Program-made: the position numbers and the translations under genes
Part shown: positions 23,969 through 36,819 of the stretch, in pieces
How the letters are laid out: every line of letters begins with the position of its first letter
How positions within the stretch are numbered: position 1 is the first letter of the stretch
Notes under the pieces: model-generated
The model's input: only the letters and a program-made list of their open reading frames with translations
Databases searched by the model: none
Told to the model about the DNA's origin: nothing
From: Mrakia gelida
Taxonomy: Eukaryota > Basidiomycota > Tremellomycetes > Cystofilobasidiales > Mrakiaceae
Reading direction: 5' to 3'
NCBI GenBank assembly: GCA_024345305.1
Contig: BRON01000009.1
Location: 806,001-870,000, forward strand
Length of the DNA: 64,000 nt

Positions 23969-24485
23969 GGCTTTAGGTCGAGGAAGGAGGGAGGGGAGTG
24001 AAGGTCGTGGTTGGGAGGGGAAAAGGAAAAGAAAGGGGAGGGAGTGGGACGTTGAAGTCGACGTCGCTGCTCACTCCTTCTTCCATCGAGCTTCGACTGC
24101 GGGCATCAATCTTCGAACTCGACGAGGACACATACGAGACGAGCCAGTGTCTCAAAGGACCGGAGGAAGTGGAGGAACGGCAGCAAAGAAGGAAGAAGAG
24201 GGATCATGAACTTCGGCCTCCTACGTCGACGCGTCGCGTGTTTCCGTCGCGAAGTTGAACGCGACATAAGCAGCCCTGGGTCAAGAGAAGCTTGGCACGA
24301 AGTACTTCAAACAATCAGGTCTACTACGTCGTTGTTGTCTGCTCAAGTATCCAGTGTCTGTCCGCGTACTCGATGGTTTTCGTTCTTTCGTCTTTTCGAA
24401 CGACGCGGCCTCTCGAGTCGCGAAAATCGTGAGGGTCATCAGATCGTGAAAATATCCCGCACTTAACTAACCGTTCTCGCTAGCC
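23969..24485. other. Intergenic, no gene seen
   Basis: This lies between the small mitochondrial-like gene and the 3' end of IML1, both on the minus strand. A GACGCGTC palindrome is at 24228-24235. Nothing else is supported. Confidence 0.4.
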
Positions 24486-27400
24486 TCAAAGATCAAGATT
24501 GTCCGGAGACCCGAAGTGAGGCAGAGGAGGCGCGTTCTTCGCCCTCAATGAAGCCCTGATCTCCTGCAGCTGCTGAGTATCGACCTTCTTGTTCGCGACG
24601 TAGCCCTGGGAAGGAGATGGAAACAAGTCAGTCTACTTCTCAATAAGGGAGAGATGATGAAGGAGGGAAAGGCTCACCTGCTGCTCCCACTCCAACTCCC
24701 TCGCCTTTCTCGCCGTCGCGTAACACTCCTCCAACTTCTCTTTCGACGCACAGAACGCTCTGAACTCCTGACGAAGAACCTCGGCTCGGTCCTTGATTGG
24801 CATGTTCCCAGCTCGACTCTTCTCGAGCTTTGACTCGGAGAAGAGCTTGTTGTCGAGCCATTCGAATCCTCCTCCGTCGGGGAGGCATTGGACGAAGGCG
24901 AGACCGCTTCGATGAACGAACTGAGAGGATCGGTAGGGGATTCGGCGATGGTAGAGAACGTCGACCGAGTCGGTGAACTGATCGTCGGATTGGATCTGGT
25001 GATAAGAGCGGAGATGAAAGGGCGTCAGCGTCGAAGAGACGAAGGAGACGAGGAGGACGCGAACGACTCACGTCCAGAACGAATCCTCGATGTCGAAGAA
25101 GAGCCGTCTCGAAGAACTGAGTCGACGGTCTTGGGTCCGAGTTCGACTGAGGATCCCACTCGTCTCGGGTTGGAGGAGGTACGGCGAGAGGGATGATGAG
25201 ACAAGCTCGGAAGGCCTGCCTCGACGAGATCTCCGAGATCGGTTCCGAAGGTGCTTCAATCATTCGAAGGCCGTATCGATCGATCTGCCTTGCCCAGTTT
25301 TGACGAAGCTCCTCGACGAGCTGAGCGGTGATCCCAATCCACTGGAAACGAGGAGGAGCCAGAGTCAGCGTCGGAAGGGAAGATGCGAGAGAAGGAGGGA
25401 GAGGGAGGGAAACGAACGCTGAACTCGAAATGGAATCCGTTCGTACTGTTGAATGGAAGACGAGGATCAGACGATGCATCGAGTCGACGTAAAGACTGCG
25501 AAGGAGAGCTCACGCGTTGTGGATAGCATCATAGTGCAAGAAAGCGACCTCGGACCGATCGCTTTTCTTCGACGGGTCGACGTCAATGAGCTGATTCGAA
25601 ACGAAGGTCTCGTCAGCTTCGAGCGTCGAGAGGGCAGGAAAAGGGACAAGACTCACCATCTCCTGACTCATGCTGACTTTGGCTCGGCGCAGACGAGCCG
25701 TTGGAAGAGTCGAAGCCGTGCTGTTCCTCGGGATGAAGCGAAGTCGACTGTCCTTCGGCGTTCCGTAGGGCGGGTTGAGTTGGTAGATGTAGTTTCCGTC
25801 GCTGTCGGAACGAGAGGCAAGAGTCAGTGCCCTCAAGTGATGGAAAGATAGAAGATGAAGAGAGCTCACTTGAACTGATGAGTGCCGTGAACGTGACGGA
25901 ACATCCCTCCCTCGAAGAACTTCTGACCCTCCCTCGTCGCGTCCTCCCTCGTCTTGATGTCGACGAACGTCTCGCAGAGCCAGCTGACGAGCTTGTCTCC
26001 GGTAAAGGCTTCGGGCCTGTAGAAGATGAGAGAAGATCAGTACGAGTCCGAGGAAGATGGAGACGAAGGCGGGAAAGAGAACTTACCAGACCTTGTGAGC
26101 CCACGGCGTGTCTCCGATGGCAAGTCCTCCGTTCTTCTGCAGCATGATCTTGACGACCTCCTCGACGCTCGTCTTGGCGAAGATGAGCCTGCTCTTCGAG
26201 CTCGGGTGAGAAGACTGAAGAGTTGAGAGATCCTCCATTAGAGCGGCGTCGAGAACGCAGGCGGAGGGGTCGAGAGTGGTTCGAAGGAAGCGGACTGGTC
26301 GAGGAGGAGCTCCTGCCTCGGAAGGAGGGATCCAACGAGCCTTGGTCATCAGAGCGGCGAGAAGATCTGCTCCGGAAAGGTGGGTCTGAAAAACGAGGAA
26401 GAAGACGAGGGGTCAACACTCGATCTCTCGAAGACACGACGCGTGGAAGTCAACTCACCTCCTCGACGGTGAACTTCTCGTTCGTCCCCGGCTTCAGGTT
26501 CGTATCCGGGTCCCTCTCCGACGGGATAACGATGAACCTCGCTCTCCAGTAGGTCAGGCTGTCGTCGAGCTGCTCTCGATCTCCGGTGACGAGGTTGTCG
26601 CACTGGGAAAGGAAAGAAACGGAGGGCAGAGCAGGTCAGCGGGGTCGACGAACGAGTCGAGACTCTGCGACGGACCTTGTTCCAGTTGAAGGCTCCCAGC
26701 GTATCCGACTGAAGAAGGAGAAGAAGGGTCAGACCAGATCGAGGGATGAAGATTGGAACGCGAGAAGGAGCTCGAGACTTACAGGAAACTTGAAAATAGC
26801 CTCGACCTTCTGGAACCCCGACGCGAGAATCGGCCAAACGACGCACTCGTACTTGATCGGTGTCGTCGAGTAAGTGAGACGTCGAGTATACTGTCGGATC
26901 CTGATCGAGTCGTCGCGTTCGGTGTACTCGAGTCGATGGATGAGATTCGAGAGCGACATGAAGATTGCTCCCTTCGACTGTCGAAGAGCCTCGGACGCTC
27001 CACCAGGAAGAGGAGCAGAACGAACCGCCTTCTGACCTTTCCCAGGTCTCGAAGGATGCGAATGGGACATCGAAGAGGAAGCTCCCGAAGCGACGACGAC
27101 CTGGAAGCCTTGAGCGAGACTGGGAGAAGGCAGAACCGAACGAGAGTCAGCACTCGAAACGAGGATCGAAGGTTGGAGTTTACGAACCGTTGAAGCGCCA
27201 TCTCTCGAACGATCGACTGCTTCTCTACGATTCCAGAAGCGGGAGTGAGAATGAAGGGAGACTCGTGGAACTCCTCCATCGGGAACTGGAAAAAGAGAAG
27301 AGCAAGAAGGTCAGGCGGGACGGCGGACGCGACTCGAGACGAGGTCGACTCACAGCACTCTCCCGTTCAGTATAGTTCTTCTGCAGCTCGACTTCCGAAG

Positions 27401-30400
27401 GCATGTAGTCGGTGGTGATGGGAAGACATCCAGGCTGAAATCAACGTAAGAAAAAGACGAGGTCAGTTCGAGGCATCGATTCGAAATCGCGTCTCGTCGA
27501 ATGAGGCGAAGGACGAACTGTAACGAGCGACTTCCACTTGACCTGATGAGCCATACTCCCCTTCGGAAGGATGTGCTGCCATCGATGAGTAGCGTTCTGA
27601 TTGGCGAGCTGCTTCTCCGACGGGTTGCAGGGATTGACGAGCCACTGACGCTCCGGAGCTCGACCGTTCCCGTCTCGCATGTTTTGATCTCCTGTGCTTC
27701 CTGGCGTTCCTCGTAGATTCCCTTCCTGACCTCCTCCCGAGTGGAAGATGGAGCGAGAAGCGAACGAGTTCCGAGGCTGAGGTTCTTCTTGGTGAGGCTC
27801 GACTGCTCCAGTGATGGGGAGACGGTTGGTGGGGATGGAGAGAGGAGAGGTGCGAGGGTTGGACGTGATGATGGGTGAGGGTGAGAGTGGGGAGAGACCG
27901 GAGGAGATGGAGGACTGGTACTGAGCGGCTGGTGTAGGAGGTTCTGGTGATGCGATAACGTCGGTTTCCTCTGGGGTTGCTGCTGCTCCGGTCGTCCAAC
28001 TCCACCACGCCTTGAATCCCTTCTCCTTCTTCGTCTTCTTGCTCTGTTGAGCTCCTGAACTGGGCTCGAGTCCAAGAAGCGGAGGACTCGGGCTGTCCGA
28101 CATGATAGAGGTGGGTCGAGAAGGAGTGGGTGTTTCCGAAGCGTGGGGAGAGCGAACGACGGTCGACCGCGACGCGAAGGAAGCCTGGGAGGTAGATCGA
28201 GACGGCGGCTTGATCGACAACGACGACTCCCTTCCGACGGCTTGAGGCTGGTTGAACGCTCTCGTCGAAGACGCAGTTGCTGTGAGGGTCGATCCGTAGG
28301 CTTGCTGGATTGGCATCTTGGGGAAGGACGTCGTCGCGACTGGTTGTTCGATGACGAAACCCGAGGAGGGAGGAGAGGGTGAGGCGATTTGGGAGGTTCG
28401 TCCGAGCGAGCTGGAGAGTTGAGGGGTGTAGAGTCTGCCGCTCATCGAGTTGTAGGAGGCGGAAAGAGGGTTGAGTGGGTTGAGAGCACGGTACGAGGAG
28501 GAGAGGACCGGACTTCGAGCCGAGGGGACGATCGACATCGAGTTCGTCGACGATGGGGAGTGGACGTTGACGCGACGAGCCGACGAGTCCATTGTTCCTG
28601 CTGTGAAAGCTCCGATCGGTTCGATGGGGTAGGCCTGAGCGAAGACGTCGTTGTCGAACTGATGCTGAGCCACGAGACGTTGCTCGTCGCTGAGAGGAGC
28701 GATGTCCATTGGAGCCGACGTCGAGGCGGAGGACGAGGTGTTGGAGTCAATGAGGGAGAACGCTGAGACTCCGTGAGGTTCCTCCTCGAGGTGAGGTACG
28801 ATGATGGTCGTGAGATCTGTCGAATGAGAGCCAAGAGCTGAGATCAGATCCGATAAGATGGGAAGTCGGTCGAGAAGAACGAACCGTGATTCAAGACTCC
28901 CATGTTCTGAACTTGAGGCATCTTGACGCGAGAGACAAACTTCCCAGGCTTCTTCCGCTGTTGAGGTTAACGAACAGGGATCAGAGAGCGGTACTTCGGT
29001 TTCAAGTGCGAGAATAAACTCACCTTGTCGTTGGTCTTCGACCAGAAGCTGCAGTACACCCTGCGAAGGCGAAGCGAAAACGAAGGTCGCGAGTCAGATT
29101 CGAAACGAGGACGAAACAGCAAGATCGGACCTGTACTCACCAGAACGCGACCGAATAGAACAGCTCCGTCTCTTCCATCCCTCCCTGAACCGTCACTGGG
29201 TCGAAGTACAAGGGGTCTCTCGACATGTAGTCTTCTCGAGCGTTCTTCCCCTCCGTCTTTCGACCTTCTCCTCCGAGCTCCGGAGTTGGCGAAAAGAAGC
29301 TGAAGAGGGGTACGCTGTGGAGAGGCATCTTGTTGAGGCAGACGAGATCGATGCTGAGTCCGTGATCCGTGCATCGGTCGGTGGTGAGTCGAAGGAGGCT
29401 GATGGAAGAGGGAAAGCCAACGCGTCAGATCTGCTCGTCGAGAAGAGCGACGACGGACGAGGGAAAAGGAACGAACTGCTTGTCGACCTTGAAATGGCCC
29501 GTTCCAGGAGTGACGACGGTGAGGTTGAGACCAGTTCGAACGAAGTCTCGATCGACGTAGTGCTTGTCGTACGGGTTGATGGCGAGGTTGACGACTTCGA
29601 GAATGTTTCCTTGGTGAGCCTGGGATTTTGACGAAACGAGAGAGAGTAAGTTCGACTTCCTCGAGCGAAAACACAGCCGGAGAGGGTGACTCACGTAGGA
29701 AAGAGTCCCGAGAATCAAAGCTTCCTTCCCAGGAACGTGGTTGTGGTCGAGGAGAACGGCCTTCTGGAAGTTGGCGAGTTCGGATTTGAGAAGGGAGACG
29801 ACCTCTTGAGGCTTGATCAAGCTGTCCATGTCGACGCAGACTTTGTACTGGTGAAATAAACGAGGCGATGTCAGACTATGGGAGCCAGATCTAGAAGAAG
29901 GAGAGACTCACGAAGTCCTTGTACGAGCCACAGTCCTTGTCGTGATACAGAGGTCCTTCCACGCTGTCCAGCTCGGCCTGATCGTAACAAACTCGCGAGA
30001 AGAGGATGATGGTGACGACGTGGTTGGTCTTGAGTTTCGACCAGCGAGCGAAGAGTTCGGGGAGGAAGCCATGCTGGTGGGAAGGGAGATGGTCGAAAGT
30101 CAGCGACGGCGAAAGGAGAGAGAGCTCGTCGAGAAACAAATCGAGCGACTCACAAGAGCCTTCTCGTAGTACCTCTCCCCATCCTCATCGAACTCGTACA
30201 TCTCTCGACAGACTTGGATGGCGATGTAGCACTTGGCTGAGGAGGAACGGAAGATCGTCTTCGTTCTGGCGGTGAAGTACGCGGCGGGAACCTGGTTCGA
30301 AGAGGAGAGCGAGCATCAGCTTAGCTCGACGCGTTTCCCTAGTACCAGTAGGAGAGCTCGTTACTCACTCTCTTCTTGTTGATGTAGATACTCCGAACCT

Positions 30401-31397
30401 CAGCTTTGATGCACCCAGCGAAAGGGATCTGAAGGAACGAAAGACGCGAGACACGAAGAGGTCAGCGAACGAGTCGAGATGATGGACGGACGAGGATCGA
30501 TCTTACCTCCTGTCCAACCTGAAGACACTTCCCCTCCCAGCTCACTCCCAGCCTCCACATATCCGAACGACCGATGTACTGATCTTTGAAGTAAAGCTCG
30601 ACCTGACGCGCGACGAACGAAAGACCCAGTCAGCTCGACGTCTTCCCACTTCCTACGACGATTCCCTAAGAGTCGAAGACTCACGAAGTCGGCTGTGACG
30701 TCCTTCCGATCGACCTGAAAGAATGAGAGCAGGTGTTGTTAGCTTGACCTCGCGTTCTGATCGCGAACGAGGGAGGAGGAGCGATGGAGAAGGACTCACC
30801 ACCTCGAGCTTGACCTGACCCGACCTCTGGAACCCAAAGTTCGTGACCGTACTTTCTTGGATCGACACCTGAGAGTCCAAAGCAACGTCTAAATCAGCTC
30901 TCGTGTTCCTTTATCGCCTCAAGCAAGTCCGAGATCGCGGATGGGGAGAGGAAGGAAAGCTTGAGCTCACCTTGAGTCCATTCCGTCGTTGATCGTTCTC
31001 CAGCACCTTCAGAGCAGCTACACTGAACTGAAACAGGAACCCTTCCTTGGCTCTCTTCTTGAGGGCTGCTGATCTGGTATCCTTTCCTGGTGCTGCTGCT
31101 TCTGGTGGTTGAGTGATTCGGATGATGTCTCCGTCTTTGGCGAAGGGGAAGACGGCAGGGTTCAGGAGCACCATTCGAGGCCAGTTCGTTTCGGGATGAG
31201 CTCGGAAAGTGAGTTGAACCTGTAGGTAAGAGATGTAATAGTTAGCTCGAGGTGATAAGGGGTCTGATGAGTGCTCGAAGAGGACGAACGGAGGATGCAG
31301 GCTCGGCGAGGGCAAGATGTTGAAGACCAGTGGTCGTGGTGTTGGAACGAGCTCTACCGACTCCAGGTCGCGAGGATGAAGAGGCGACGGAAGCCAT
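24486..31397 (-). CDS. IML1: Iml1/DEPDC5, GATOR1 (SEACIT) subunit
   Basis: A vacuole-associated negative regulator of TORC1 in the amino-acid-sensing GATOR1/SEACIT complex. About twenty short exons cover 6.9 kb. The start is the ATG at 31397 ([19 protein letters not shown]); the first intron uses GTTCGT and an AGCTAAC branch site. Family blocks in order: [20 protein letters not shown] with [26 protein letters not shown] near 28.9 kb; the region around [19 protein letters not shown] near 27.4 kb; a DEP domain near 25.8-26.1 kb ([39 protein letters not shown]); and a C-terminal domain near 24.6-25.4 kb ending FGSPDNLDL. Between 27.6 and 28.7 kb is a long Ser/Pro-rich insertion. Length and order fit Iml1. 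Small exon edges are not all resolved. Confidence 0.9.
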
Positions 31398-32393
31398 GAT
31401 GAAGGCTTATTGAATGCTGAAGAATGAGAAGGACAAGAAGAGCGAGTCGAGTGAGCTTTGAGCCAAAGATGGGGAGGAAAGAGGAAGGGCAGGAAGGAAT
31501 CGTTCGAAGCTCACCTTGATTGAGCTCTCCGCGAGCGAGACCAGGATCGTTTGTCGATATCGATGGACAGGGAGTAGATCCGTAGTCAAAGAGAGGTGCT
31601 ACTGTATGTTTGGGGATAAGAGAGTGATGGAGGGGGCGAGGATGAGGGGAGGAGGAGAGGAAGGTGACCTCGAGCTCTGGACTCTCCTCCCTTCGCGAGC
31701 TCGACTCGTTGCCATGGCGCGGATCTATCGGCCAACTTTCTGGCGTTGAGATTCTCACTCTCTAATCTGAGTGCTGAGCTCAGAGGGAGAGATTCAGGAC
31801 CCAAGAGTTGCAAGTTTATCGACCTCTCTCGCTCTTTCGCTGCAAGCACGACGTCCGTCGACACCCTCAGCTTCTACGAGAGGTAGCTGAGCTTTGACGA
31901 CATCTCGTCAGGTCCAAAAGACAACCATCATATCTCAGAAGCTCAGAAGAAAAGCATGGAAGCCCTATCGTCCGTGATACAAGGTGGGTCGAGCTTGACG
32001 ATGAAACAGACGACGCGAATGGACTCGAGCAAGAAGTCGAGCGCAGACGAAGATCTGGGTCGAGAAGGCGTAGGAGAGTCAGCTGACCGTATATGCTCTC
32101 GGATGGGAAGAAGTGTGGATGGACGAACGATGAGGAAGAGGGAGGAAGAGACCTGCTCGCCGAAGGGCGATCCTCGTTCTCAGCCAGTCACACCACAGAG
32201 TCCTCCTGAGGCAGATATAGAGATGCAAGGTGAACGAGACTTCTCCGGCAGTAGAAGACGAGCTTAATGAGCCTCGAGAGCAAAAAATCCGAGTCGTCGG
32301 TATGGTTCGGCAGGAGTTGTGGGCGAAGATGCCTTTGCGAAGGGCGAAACGCGAGCTCCCTTGGAACCTCGAGACGAATGCTGATCCTGCTCT
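31398..32393. other. Intergenic upstream of IML1
   Basis: About 1 kb between the IML1 start and the end of the next minus-strand gene. It should hold the IML1 promoter. Open frames here are short and lack consistent splice or codon support. Confidence 0.4.
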
Positions 32394-33677
32394 TCATGCA
32401 AATTTTAGGTCGACGTAGTCGGTCGCTGTATCGACCTCTGGGTCCTCCGAGATGATTTCTAAGCGAGGTCGGCGGCACTGGACGCCTCTGGAAGGTGAGA
32501 GAGAAGGTTGGCGAGGAATCAGTCGAGGATCGAGGAACGGCAGAGGAACAGCCTTGATCGAGCTCGAGCGATCTCCCTGACTAAATGAAGCGTGCTCACC
32601 GACGCCTCTCCTCCTGCTTCATTCCTCCCTCGTAGACCTGTCGGAGCTTCCATATCCAGATGAGCAGCAGGAGGAGGGAGCTGCATGAGCTCAACTCTCC
32701 GCCACTCATCTCGAAGAACGCGAAGAAGTCGACCTGCCCCTGAGTTAAATGACGCGCCTGGGCGTGGGGCACAGAGCTTCGACGCGTCGAGAGGAGGGAG
32801 AGGGAGAAGATCTGGAGGAGAAGAAGTAGAGACGAGGTCAGCGAAGGGACAACTCGTTCAGGGAGATCTCAGCTCGAGGGAGGGAGCAGATTGTTGGGTT
32901 CGTCTGACTCACTGAGCTCAGTCGCTGATCGAGGTCCAATCGACGCTGGGATTCTGAAGTTTCCGACGACGACGAGGTTCCTCTTGTCTGTGAAGCGAAC
33001 AAGGAAGAAGAAGAAGGAAGGAGAGGGTGAGCTCGAACGAGAAGAAGCTGAACCAGAGAAAGGACCGCCCAACAAATCCCTCTCCCCTTCGAACTCTCGA
33101 CCCTCCCACCTCCCCTCGTTCGTCTTCGGAACTTCGAGTTTCGCGAAGGTGACAGCGGACGCGTCAGATCCCAGCTCTTCTGAAAGCGAATCCAAGAAGA
33201 CGAATGTCTCGCTAGAAGGAGCGAGGACGAGAGCACACGAAGCAGTCCTCCACACGATCCTCCCTCCTCCTTGCCCCCCTCGTCCCCATTTCAGCCTGTT
33301 CAAGGCCTCGTACAGATTCCCAAAAACAAATTTGACACTCACTGACGTAAGAGTGGGTAGCACCCTCGAAGGAACCCCCCAGAAAGTCGGTCGATGAGCG
33401 ACGAGGAACAAGTTTGGGAATGACCTCTGAGGAGGACGAGGCGAAGGGAGGAGGAGTTCGAGACGCCCGACGCTCGCTTGTTTCAGCGAGTCTTCCAGGC
33501 TCAAGACCTCCTTCTTGTAGCTGAGAGTCGATGGAGTAGGGATGGGGGAGAAGAGGAAGATGGCGAGAAAGAGACCGGGGGTGCTGCTGGTTGGGGGTTG
33601 GGAGGTGAAGCACGAGAGATTGGTCCTCGTTTGGTTTTGTAGACAGGTGAGTCGCGTCACCTCAGTCGTACCCCATC
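32394..33677 (-). CDS. Unrecognised protein, gene model uncertain
   Basis: Protein-like segments on the minus strand join in correct phase. FVFLDSLSEELGSDASAVTF leads to a Ser-rich stretch, a phase-1 intron, RNLVVVGNFRIPASIG, another phase-1 intron, then NLLPLPPLDASK and RLLRVLRDEWRRVELMQLPP. The 3' end is ambiguous. A GTCGGT donor would give a tail ending TDYVDLKFA at 32394. A GTGAGC donor with either of two acceptors would end at 32459 or 32188. The 5' end is weak too: no ATG lies in the long open frame, but an ATG at 33677 with a phase-2 intron to CTACAAGAAGGAG would work. I recognise no domain. It lies in tandem between the homeobox gene and IML1. Confidence 0.4.
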
Positions 33678-33829
33678 AGATTTTCTCGCACGGTGAAAGA
33701 GAACCGAACAAGTGCAAGATATTACACTCTATTTACAGTGATTAAAGATTGGTAGTATCTACTCGAACCCTCTTCCAACGGCGCGTCTCTCGCGTCCATC
33801 AGCATCCGACCAACTCGTCCCTTTCCTCC

Positions 33830-35989
33830 TCACCGTCGTCCTTCGTCCCTCCCTTGCGATTGAGACAGAGCGACGTTCTTCACTCTCCTCCGTTTATTGA
33901 TGAACCAGTCGTCAATCTAGATGCCCGAAACAGGCAGACGAATTGAGAGCGGGTCGTCAGTCGAGGAAAGTTTGGGGGGGGGGAAGGAGGATGAAAGGGA
34001 AAACAAGCGTGACGCGATCGCGAGCGAGTCGAATGTCTAAACTCACCTGCTGCAGCGTCAATCCAGTCGTCCTCTCCCATTCGCTCTTCTGCTCCTTCGA
34101 AGGGTACTTGTCTCTAGCGTTGTCGAACCATGCCTGAATGATAATCGAAGAACGAGCACCGACGAGAGGAGAGAGGAAGACCGTCAGGACCGAAAGGCAA
34201 GCAAAGCCAACAAGTCCGCCACGAACTCTTTCACCGAGATCTCCCTCTCGATCAAAAGCGCCAAACTTGTTTAAACGAGGAGAGGTTAAACTGACCAGAA
34301 GAGTCTTGGTCGCTGCGGGGGGCAGCTTCTTCCTTCCTCCTCCAGAGGTGCTCCCTACGGTCGAAGAAGACCTCGCTCGAGCGATGGAGGACGGTGGGCC
34401 AGCAGATCCTGTCGAAGGTCCAGCCTCGGGTTCCATGGACTGCCAGATCGATGGGCTTGAGTTTCCGCGACGAGCTAGGGCTTCCGGGCGAGGGAAGGAG
34501 GAGGGGTGACCTTCGGCGGATTCGCGAGAGCCTGGAGGGCTGGGAGGAGGGAGAGGACTGTCTCGAGCGAAAGACGACGACCAGAGCGTCGGAGTCGCGA
34601 TGGAGGTTTGAGGAGAGGGATGATGCTGCTGTTGGTATCGGAGAGGGTGTGGTAGAGGGTGGAGAACGTTGGAAGGAGGGAGGTGACCGTGCGAGGACGA
34701 GTAGGTAGGGTAAGGCGAGTAGCTCGATCCCGAGCCCCCTTGCGAGGGAAAGTACGACGACGAGGCGGACGAGGAGCCTGAGGAAAGTTGAGGATGGGTA
34801 GGCGAGTAAGGGTATGGACTTTGAAGATTGATGGAATCGAATCTGTTGACGAGCAGAGCAGCGAGCGAAAGAAAAGAGGAAGACGTGAGCCTCGGTACGA
34901 GCTCAAAAGAAGCGCTTGCTTTCGCTTCCCTCGCTTTCACCTGCCAGAGCTCGCTAAAAGGAAGATGAAAACTCACACGTTCGACCCTCCAAGATGTGGG
35001 TAGGACGACGATCCTCGAAGACTCCGTTCCGATCCTGAAGGACCCTCTAGAGGCGAAGTCAGAGGTTGGGAACCGACGGAGTGGAACCTCCGGTAGTCGA
35101 GCAGAGGGTCGACCTCGCGCCAGGGTAGGGGAGGAGGGGGAGGGGGAGGGGGAGGCGGAAGTTGAGGTGGTACAGCGAATTGAGGCGAGGAAGATGTAGG
35201 TTGTGGGTAAAAGTTTGAAGAGCGATGCATCATGTCGAGAAGGAAGTCGTGATGGGAGGAAGGTTGTTGCGTCGGAGGAGGAGGAGCGAAGACGAGTCCT
35301 GGAGGCGGGGGAAGAGGTGTAGGGAGGAGGGGAAGTTGACGAGAAGAACCTCCCTGGTAGTAAGGACTTGATTCCCAGGAGCTAAGAGACCAGAAAACGA
35401 GTCAGCATGAGTGCTCGACAAGACTTCTTATCGTGGGATCAAAGGAAGGAGAAGGAGACAGCTCGCTCTCACCTCGGTCTGTTCTCGTGTTGGAAGGTTG
35501 AAGTCTCCATTCCACCTGGATATTGATGAGCGAAGGTCGAACTGGATCCAGAACTTGGTCGGTCGTCCCTATAGCGTCTCGAGTCGTCCAAGTTCGTCGT
35601 TTCTTCCTCTTCTCGTTCGTCCGCCATCCACAACCAACCTGTCAAGTGAAGGAAGAAAGCGGGGTCGACGGCTCAGCGTCTCTCTCTTCAATTGGTAAGA
35701 AGAGCTAGAGCAAGTCGTAGAAGCACTCACAAATCGTACGCGAGGTTCCTGCGTTCGAGGGAGGAAAGGTGAGGAAAGATGGGACCGCAGCGCTGAAGTG
35801 GTTGGGGGCGGAAAGCGAGGAAGGTGAGGAACAGGTGCGAGGAGAGAAGGACCAAGAGAGGACGCGATCTAGGCTGCCGATTTCGAGAGGTCCGTCCCCC
35901 CCCCCCCCAACCTTCTCCAGAGAGCTCAAAGAAGACTCAAGTTCCCCCACCGTTACGCCACCAGTCTGCAGATCGGTCTTGCTCATCAT
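33830..35989 (-). CDS. TALE-type homeobox transcription factor
   Basis: A nuclear DNA-binding protein. The start is MMSKTDLQTGG at 35989. Exon 1 contains a 13-base C run (35896-35908) read as consecutive Gly codons. Middle exons are Pro/Ser/Tyr-rich, with a polyproline run near 35.13-35.16 kb. The homeodomain sits at the C-terminus across three exons: KKLPPAATKTLL, then AWFDNARDKYPSKEQKSEWE and TGLTLQQ, then IDDWFINKRRRVKN. The WFIN core and the loop around KYPS fit the TALE class, and both junctions are phase 0. The last intron holds a 10-base homopolymer (33974-33983). A short tail ends at 33830. Basidiomycete mating-type HD proteins are a related group, but the usual divergent HD1/HD2 pair is absent here. 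Confidence 0.85.
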
Positions 35990-36819
35990 CCTTCCCTCCG
36001 AGGAAGGAAGGAAAAGCCAAAAACGATCAGATACTTCCTTCTCTCGCGAACGAGACGCGTCCAAAATCGACGGCGTGTCTCGCGAGAAATCGACCTTCTG
36101 TCTCTTCCACCGCCAAGGTTCAGGAAATCGACAGGAAAACTCTACTAAAAACTCACCTCTGGCAGGGAAGGATCCTCGTGTACGCAGATCGGCGACCGAA
36201 CCATGCTTAATCTATCCTGTTTGGAGAGGAGGCTGAAAGCGGAGTTCGCTTGCTTTTTGTTTCTGGGTGTCTCTCCGACGTTGCAGAGACGCCGACGCGA
36301 TCTGTGGAAGAAGGAAGAAGAAGAGGGAGGGAAGGCGAGCGCAGGGGAGGGGAGGGCGAACCACGAGGGAGAGGACCAACCTGGACCAACGAGAGAGGGA
36401 CGAGTCGGGGCGAAGGGAATGGGCAGGTGAAGGCGAAGGGGAGCGAGCCGCGCGTGGAACGAGGAAGAAGGAAGGTCGTCCTTTGGGTCGAAAGAGAAGG
36501 AAGGGAAAACGTCAGGACATGTCGTGGTTGGAGGTGAGAGTGGAATGAACTCGGTTTACGCCGAAAAACAATCGAGGGGAACGAGGGTCGGTGGCTTGAG
36601 TTGATGAGAGGGGACGGCTGAAGAAGGAACAAGCGATGAAGATAACGAGAAGATCGAACGAGAGAACAAAGAGGGAGGGAAGCAAATCGAAGAGAGAAGA
36701 TAGTAGAGCAGAGATGAGAGGAGTCGAGAAAGTCCCAGAGAGAAAAAAGAGGGAGAGAGAAGAGCAGAAGAGAGAGAAAACCGACCGACAAAAACGAATC
36801 CACACGCTCCGCCTCTCGC
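35990..36819. other. Intergenic, purine-rich on the plus strand
   Basis: This lies between the homeobox gene start and the end of the CDC11-like gene, both on the minus strand. It should hold the homeobox promoter and 5' UTR and the neighbour's 3' UTR. A GACGCGTC palindrome is at 36054-36061. Open frames here are low-complexity Arg/Glu/Lys or Ser/Leu and are rejected. Confidence 0.4.

Noticed and set aside
33830..35989. Homeobox gene as part of a mating-type HD locus
   Set aside because: The expected divergent HD1/HD2 partner is absent, and the neighbours are not typical of a mating locus.
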